Below, piece after piece: positions 20,191 to 24,833 of a DNA stretch of 24,833 nucleotides. The notes beneath the pieces were generated by a model. That model worked only from the letters and a program-made list of their open reading frames with translations. It was not told where the DNA came from and made no database searches. Location of the stretch: the NCBI GenBank assembly GCA_049999805.1, contig JBNGIO010006314.1:1-24833 (forward strand), written 5' to 3'. The stretch comes from Folioceros fuciformis (taxonomy: Eukaryota > Anthocerotophyta > Anthocerotopsida > Anthocerotales). The position numbers and the translations under genes were made by a program. The number at the start of each line of letters is the position of its first letter. Position 1 is the first letter of the stretch.

Positions 20191-22354
20191 CCATAGTTAG
20201 CAACATCGAGTCGTGCTATAGCTTCTCAAGGGAACCTAAGACCTTGTAACCATTGCAAAGGAGGCATGAGTGTCCTAGTGTTGAAAAAAATGTTATTGAG
20301 TCTTCTACCTATTTAAGAGAGGGCTTCCTACTCTACATGCCCAAAATGAACCCCCCCATAAGGTAATGTCTTGGATTAAGACACCAGCTATGAAGTCAAG
20401 GCAAAGAGGATCCAACTCCCACGAAATGTAGCCTGCATCAAACATCTCCATGGTCAGCAATCTCAAAACACAACAAGAAGTGTAAAAGGCCTTAGCCCTA
20501 AAATATCCATAATACCTTGTTCTATATTGTGTAGATCAAATTCCGCACTTTTAATTCAAAAGCTTCGAAGGAACCATTGTTCCATTATGGTAACCTCACT
20601 ATTGTGCATAGCACAACCAAAAGATGCTTTAAAGCACTTTTCAATATCCCAACACATGTTAGTGTCCACTGTGAACCCGGCCCTGTGCTAAAGCTTTATC
20701 TGCAAAACTTTGCATAAATGCTAGGGGTCTTACTAGGACCCTTGAGATGTGGAAACTTTGCAAAGAAGTGATATGTCTTCATGGCAACATCAACAAGGGT
20801 TGCATTTTTAATCTCAAAAATTTCATGGAAATGGCCTTCAATCTACGTCAACATGTAGGACAACTCCCTCCTGTCCCAACTTTAGACAACTTCTAGGTTG
20901 CCTATGACAATATGAGAGGCATGGATGCCCATAGCACCCACTCAAAATTCAAGCTGGGCATGGGCTCTTAGTATTTAGTCTAAGGGCGTGGCTCCTTTAC
21001 TTTGAGAGGACCGGGTCATAGAAATAATAGGTTTTAGGATTAATGGTAATTATGTGTATTACTATTTTTGATAATACATACAATTGTAGAAAGATTCGAG
21101 GTTCCACTTGTGTATGGCCCTAGAGCCAATGACATTAGGGCCATAGACCAATTCCAATAGGGAGCGCTTGTGAGTTCTCTCTCTTCGTCTTCGTTTTTGT
21201 TTTTGAATCTTTTTTTTTAATACTTCGGGTTTGATCTCTTAGGTGTTTCTTTGTCTTCGAGTACTTTAAACATGTGCTAATATAGCCATCTAAAAGTCAC
21301 TCTATTTCATTTGAAGGAATGAGACATATAGGGTAACTTCAATCAATATCATGTTGACTTGCAAGTCCAACAATGTTTGCTTGCCTCTTGCATGATCCAT
21401 AGTGACAACAACAACTTCACCAAGACGACAACTCACAATCACTAAAACAACATCAACAACAAGGAGTTGATAAGAATAAGCAATGGACCAACAAATTTTG
21501 TATTTTCAATCTTAATAATTTCATGTTAATGAATGAGACACACAACTGTCCTCTTCGAAAAATTATTGTTGCCACTGTTGTAGATTAAACTCTCCAAGAA
21601 AGCTTTACTGGACTTGCAAGTTTGCAAGACATTGATTTGCAACTACCACAACAATAACAACATCAACATTGAAATTGGATGGAGGATTGCCTACTATTCA
21701 TTTCACTTAAGAGTCCAAAACTAGTGCGGCTCTTCCCCAAGCTTTGCTGACTAAACAACACTTCAAACATGTTCATAGATTGTCTCTTCATAGTGGACCA
21801 TTGCAATGGATAGTGTTAGCCAAACACACTCATTGCCTGCGTTATGCATAGACATATTAGATCTATCAGATCGCTAGTTAGGTGGAGACCTTTCATTCAC
21901 AAGTTACGGCAATACTTAATATGAGAGAGCGGCCATTTCAAGTTGAAAGGCATTATTTTTGAAGTTGATTCGAATCAAATCGTTAAACATTCAGCACGAA
22001 ATTGTGTGCCTGTTGTGGCCTATGCTAATCCCACTTCAGGACGAGATGCAGCACTCACACACATTTTCAGTTCGATCCTACGTAGATGGTCATTGTTTTC
22101 CCCGCACGGCCGGGAGCCGAAGCTTTGAAACAGGAGGAAAGCCCTCTAGTTGACGGACATCTTCGCCTCTCCAATTCCCCGAAATAGTGGAGCTCAAATT
22201 TTAAAAATCATTCGAAAAAGCTCTAAAGTGCCTACTTCCTCTATAACAAGTGTGTGCGTGTATCCGATATGCGTAGGGAGGAAGATATGCTGGCACAAAA
22301 GGCTGCCAGGCATACCTGTACAATGGCAAACTTAATACAGTGTCACTACAAAAG

Positions 22355-24739
22355 TCACACAAAAATGACCTCCAACTTGGGACAAGGATTTGCCTCCAGA
22401 TATTCTTTCAAACTGTGTGTTGACCCAAACTTCCTAGAATACAACGCTTCTCTTTGCGTCAGTGCAAGAGGATAGATCCTATACACCTTCAGAATATTGT
22501 CACCTTGGATTCCTTTCGGCCGTTCAGACTTCCAAATTGGAACACGATGCAAGGACTGGAACTTTGAAAGAACTGCCTGCTCAAGAGCCTCGACAGTAAG
22601 GTTGCTAGACCTGGCAAACATTGTGTTATATCGCACGTGTTACTCCATGACCCTGCACACCTGTATGAACAGCGAAAACAGAACTACCTGATAAAGATGG
22701 ACTCCATTTCGAATCTTCCCCTCTCCCGCACAAAAATATGGTACACAGTGGTTGACTTCTCTAGACACTGGCACAGCCGGTTCGCAGAGGCCAGTGAAAT
22801 TGCTTCCTCCTGCAACCGGATCTTAGTTGCCAGATGGATACAAAGCCGACATGATGAGTGCACTGCTGCCATGTCAACCAAGGCCTTGAAGGCGTCAGTC
22901 GGTCCATCAGTTTTCCAGCTGCAGAAATACGAGCCCACTATCAGCCATGAAAACAATTCCACTTGTTGCTTCTTCTCTCACAAACTTCAGCAGTGCTGTC
23001 TATCTGGCACGCTGTGTTCCTTCACCATTGACATACCGTAACATTGCATCATAGGCAGTGGCATTTGATGCCAGATATTTGATGTACTCAGCCGCAACCT
23101 CTACGTCATCCTCCTCTTTGATGTGAATGAGGGAATTCGGCCCCGGTTCAAACTCATGGATATTTGGTGCGCCCACCACGACTGGTACGGATCCTGGTAG
23201 ACTCAACATTGCACTCAATTCAGAAAGCAGTCGATCTCATTTCCAGTCCCCAAAGGTGTTAACCAAGTCATGAAACTCTGGTTCCTGTGGATTTGTGAGC
23301 AAAAAACACTTATCAACCACGACAAACATGCGGCGGCCTCCCCACCCTTTTGGCAGAACAATTCTACTTCTGACACGCATCACCATCAGAGAGGAGAGAA
23401 AGAAAAAAGGTGTCAACAAGTAAACCAACTACCTGCAACAAGCGACTGCCAAAACTTCTCAGTCACGTAATCCTCCACGTTTGAATTTTCAAAAGCCAGA
23501 CTGAATTTGTAATGCCGGAGAGTCTCCAGTTTATTAACTCCTGACAGAGAAACACGCGACATAAGGTATTGCCGGTAAGGAGGTGGCTCCTAGTAGATTT
23601 CAACGTTGTCTGATCCACACACAAGCAGACCTCTTTCGCCATGGTTGTGCAGACAACCACCATAGGAGTCCACTGTAACACCCTTTGCAATAAGCCCTTG
23701 CAAAGCATTAAGACGAAAATTATGTGCCCCACAATTTGAAATGAAAGCTGCAGCTAGTGACCTTTCTGACTTGATCTGTACAGGTGACATCAGGTCATAC
23801 TCTGCCCATGAGAAGTAACCTACAGGCACATCCGATGCAAGACTAGTCGTCATCACAACATCAAATCCTTTCCTGCAAACCGCATGAAGCATGGGAATAT
23901 GTTAAAATGACCTGCCCTTGCTGAACACACCAAAGAGGAAAGCACGACCACAACAGGGAATGGCCTGATAACATAATTCAGACCCTGAAGTACTTTCTAC
24001 CTATGTGCCAACTCGACATCATTGTCTGGATAGTATGCTGATGACTCCATCGATCGGAGCACACGTGCTGCACCTGGACTATCGCGCCATCCAAACGTCG
24101 CATCTGGATTAACAAGATCCTGCAAGCCGCTTTTGAAAATACATGGCACTGCACATGTAGGCCAGTCCTGAGAGGGCCATGGCATCAGTATCCAATTGTG
24201 GCCAAATACTCTGCAAACGGAACATACAGAAGCCAGTTGACACCGTAAAACACGAGAAGCCGTGAGAACTGGAACTCAGCACACACCTGAGTCTCCCCAG
24301 CTGCAACGAGAATTGGCCTCTCTGAAAAATCACGACGATGCTCCAACCTATCTGCCCTCTCCAGCTGCTCCTCACAGGTTTCACCGACTTCGTTCACGTT
24401 CCCGCCAGATTGTGACCCACCTTCACGTTTCCTGGTCAGCTTTAGTTGTTGCTCCAGCTCCATAGACTTGTCAGTCCATGAAGCGCCTTCCTGACCACTG
24501 GTTGCACTCCTCAGCCCAGAATTGGACACGGGATGAGGAGGTCCTACCGAGGAACCATGGAACTCTGACATAGAGAGAGACCTCAGGGTATCCATTGATG
24601 TCACAACGAATGGGGAGTTCACAATATCCACTCTGTAGAGGAAGGTCAATTCAGTAACGATTATTGCAGCTACCAACCAGGCCCATCGACGGACTCCCCT
24701 TCCCCGTCCCATCAGAACAAGCCCTGCAGGTCCTGCCAT
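22355..24739 (-). CDS. FUT11: Core alpha-1,3-fucosyltransferase (GT10, plant FUT11/FucTA type)
   Basis: Golgi type II membrane enzyme that moves fucose from GDP-fucose to the innermost GlcNAc of N-glycans in alpha-1,3 linkage. Exons (minus): 24739-24287, 24167-24001, 23872-23631, 23540-23433, 23193-23037, 22918-22688, 22610-22355; all phases agree, 537 aa, near the usual 500-515. A short cytosolic Arg-rich end is followed by a single membrane helix (about residues 19-35) and a stem longer than I recall for Arabidopsis, with a charged, possibly coiled part. The catalytic domain shows [58 protein letters not shown], the GT10 signature [20 protein letters not shown] (about 298-317), then [27 protein letters not shown] and [15 protein letters not shown]. 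The C-x-C pair near the C-terminus (LCQC) and the end CPKLEVIFV are kept. The donor after 23631 is weak (GTCTGC), but its frame and family alignment support it. The start ATG (A at -3, G at +4) is first in frame. It appears intact. Confidence 0.95.
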
Positions 24740-24833
24740 TGTACTAAATCAAGAGCCTATCAACCCACCCCCCCTCGCCCAATTTGCAATTCGCCATGCT
24801 ACAATCCGTACAAGGCTAAGCTGTGCATCCTCT
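24740..24833 (-). other. Upstream flank of the fucosyltransferase gene
   Basis: Ninety-four bases precede the fucosyltransferase start codon on the minus strand. They presumably hold 5' UTR and the edge of its promoter. A G-rich run on the minus strand (complement of 24764-24778) is the only visible feature. No other gene is seen before the window ends. Confidence 0.5.

Larger units (their letters stand above)
19839..22354. other. Intergenic stretch, mostly AT-rich, with no supportable gene
   Basis: About 2.5 kb separates BTAF1 from the fucosyltransferase 3' end. No open frame shows a recognisable protein family, and most of the interval lacks ORFs above 60 codons. It contains a tRNA-like B box (19958-19974), a degenerate tandem repeat (20045-20190), a short inverted repeat (arms 21115-21122 and 21136-21143), T-rich and CAA-rich patches near 21200, 21400 and 21650, and short stop-riddled stretches on the minus strand that look vaguely coding. 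A decayed transposable element is the likeliest source, but no terminal repeats or target-site duplications were found. The part just below 22355 must hold the fucosyltransferase 3' UTR. Confidence 0.55.

Noticed and set aside
23194-23432. 63-codon minus-strand frame between fucosyltransferase exons 4 and 5
   Set aside because: It lies in a GT-AG intron. Removing that intron joins the exons at AG/SVPVVVG exactly as the GT10 family requires.

Overview
This is nuclear DNA from a green plant of the streptophyte lineage. The evidence is a plant-type NPF/NRT1 transporter, a UVH3-type XPG nuclease, a BTAF1/Mot1 ATPase of the plant RGD3/CHR16 type and an FUT11-type core alpha-1,3-fucosyltransferase. 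All are split by short GT-AG introns of roughly 70-240 bp and packed closely, alongside a plant-like tRNA-Val. The compact spacing hints at a non-seed plant (bryophyte, hornwort, lycophyte or charophyte alga), but the species cannot be named from the sequence. Exon models were built by hand: reading phase had to be kept across every junction, and the spliced protein had to align without gaps to the conserved family blocks as I remember them.

Layout. 1-145: a 49-bp tandem repeat. 213-286 (-): tRNA-Val(AAC), beside an AT-rich simple repeat. 1259-3419 (+): an NPF transporter (3 exons, 602 aa). 4112-10288 (-): an XPG/UVH3 DNA-repair endonuclease (14 exons recovered, at least 1429 aa). Its C-terminus is interrupted by a 100-N assembly gap next to a 27-bp coding minisatellite. 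10289-10818: a 530-bp spacer between divergent start codons. 10819-19755 (+): BTAF1/Mot1 (28 exons, 2037 aa). 19756-22354: about 2.6 kb of mostly AT-rich intergenic sequence with a poly(A) signal, short repeats and a tRNA-like B box, and no gene I can support. 22355-24739 (-): alpha-1,3-fucosyltransferase (7 exons, 537 aa). 24740-24833: its upstream flank.

How they relate. XPG (the 3' incision nuclease of nucleotide excision repair and a TFIIH partner) and BTAF1 (the ATPase that removes TBP from DNA) are head to head and probably share a promoter region. The NPF transporter and the fucosyltransferase are unrelated housekeeping or metabolic genes.

I see no new multi-gene system. The second-look items are structural: internal duplications and a minisatellite in the XPG protein, a duplicated 3' splice site in BTAF1, two introns of BTAF1 whose length is a multiple of three, and the divergent XPG/BTAF1 promoter.
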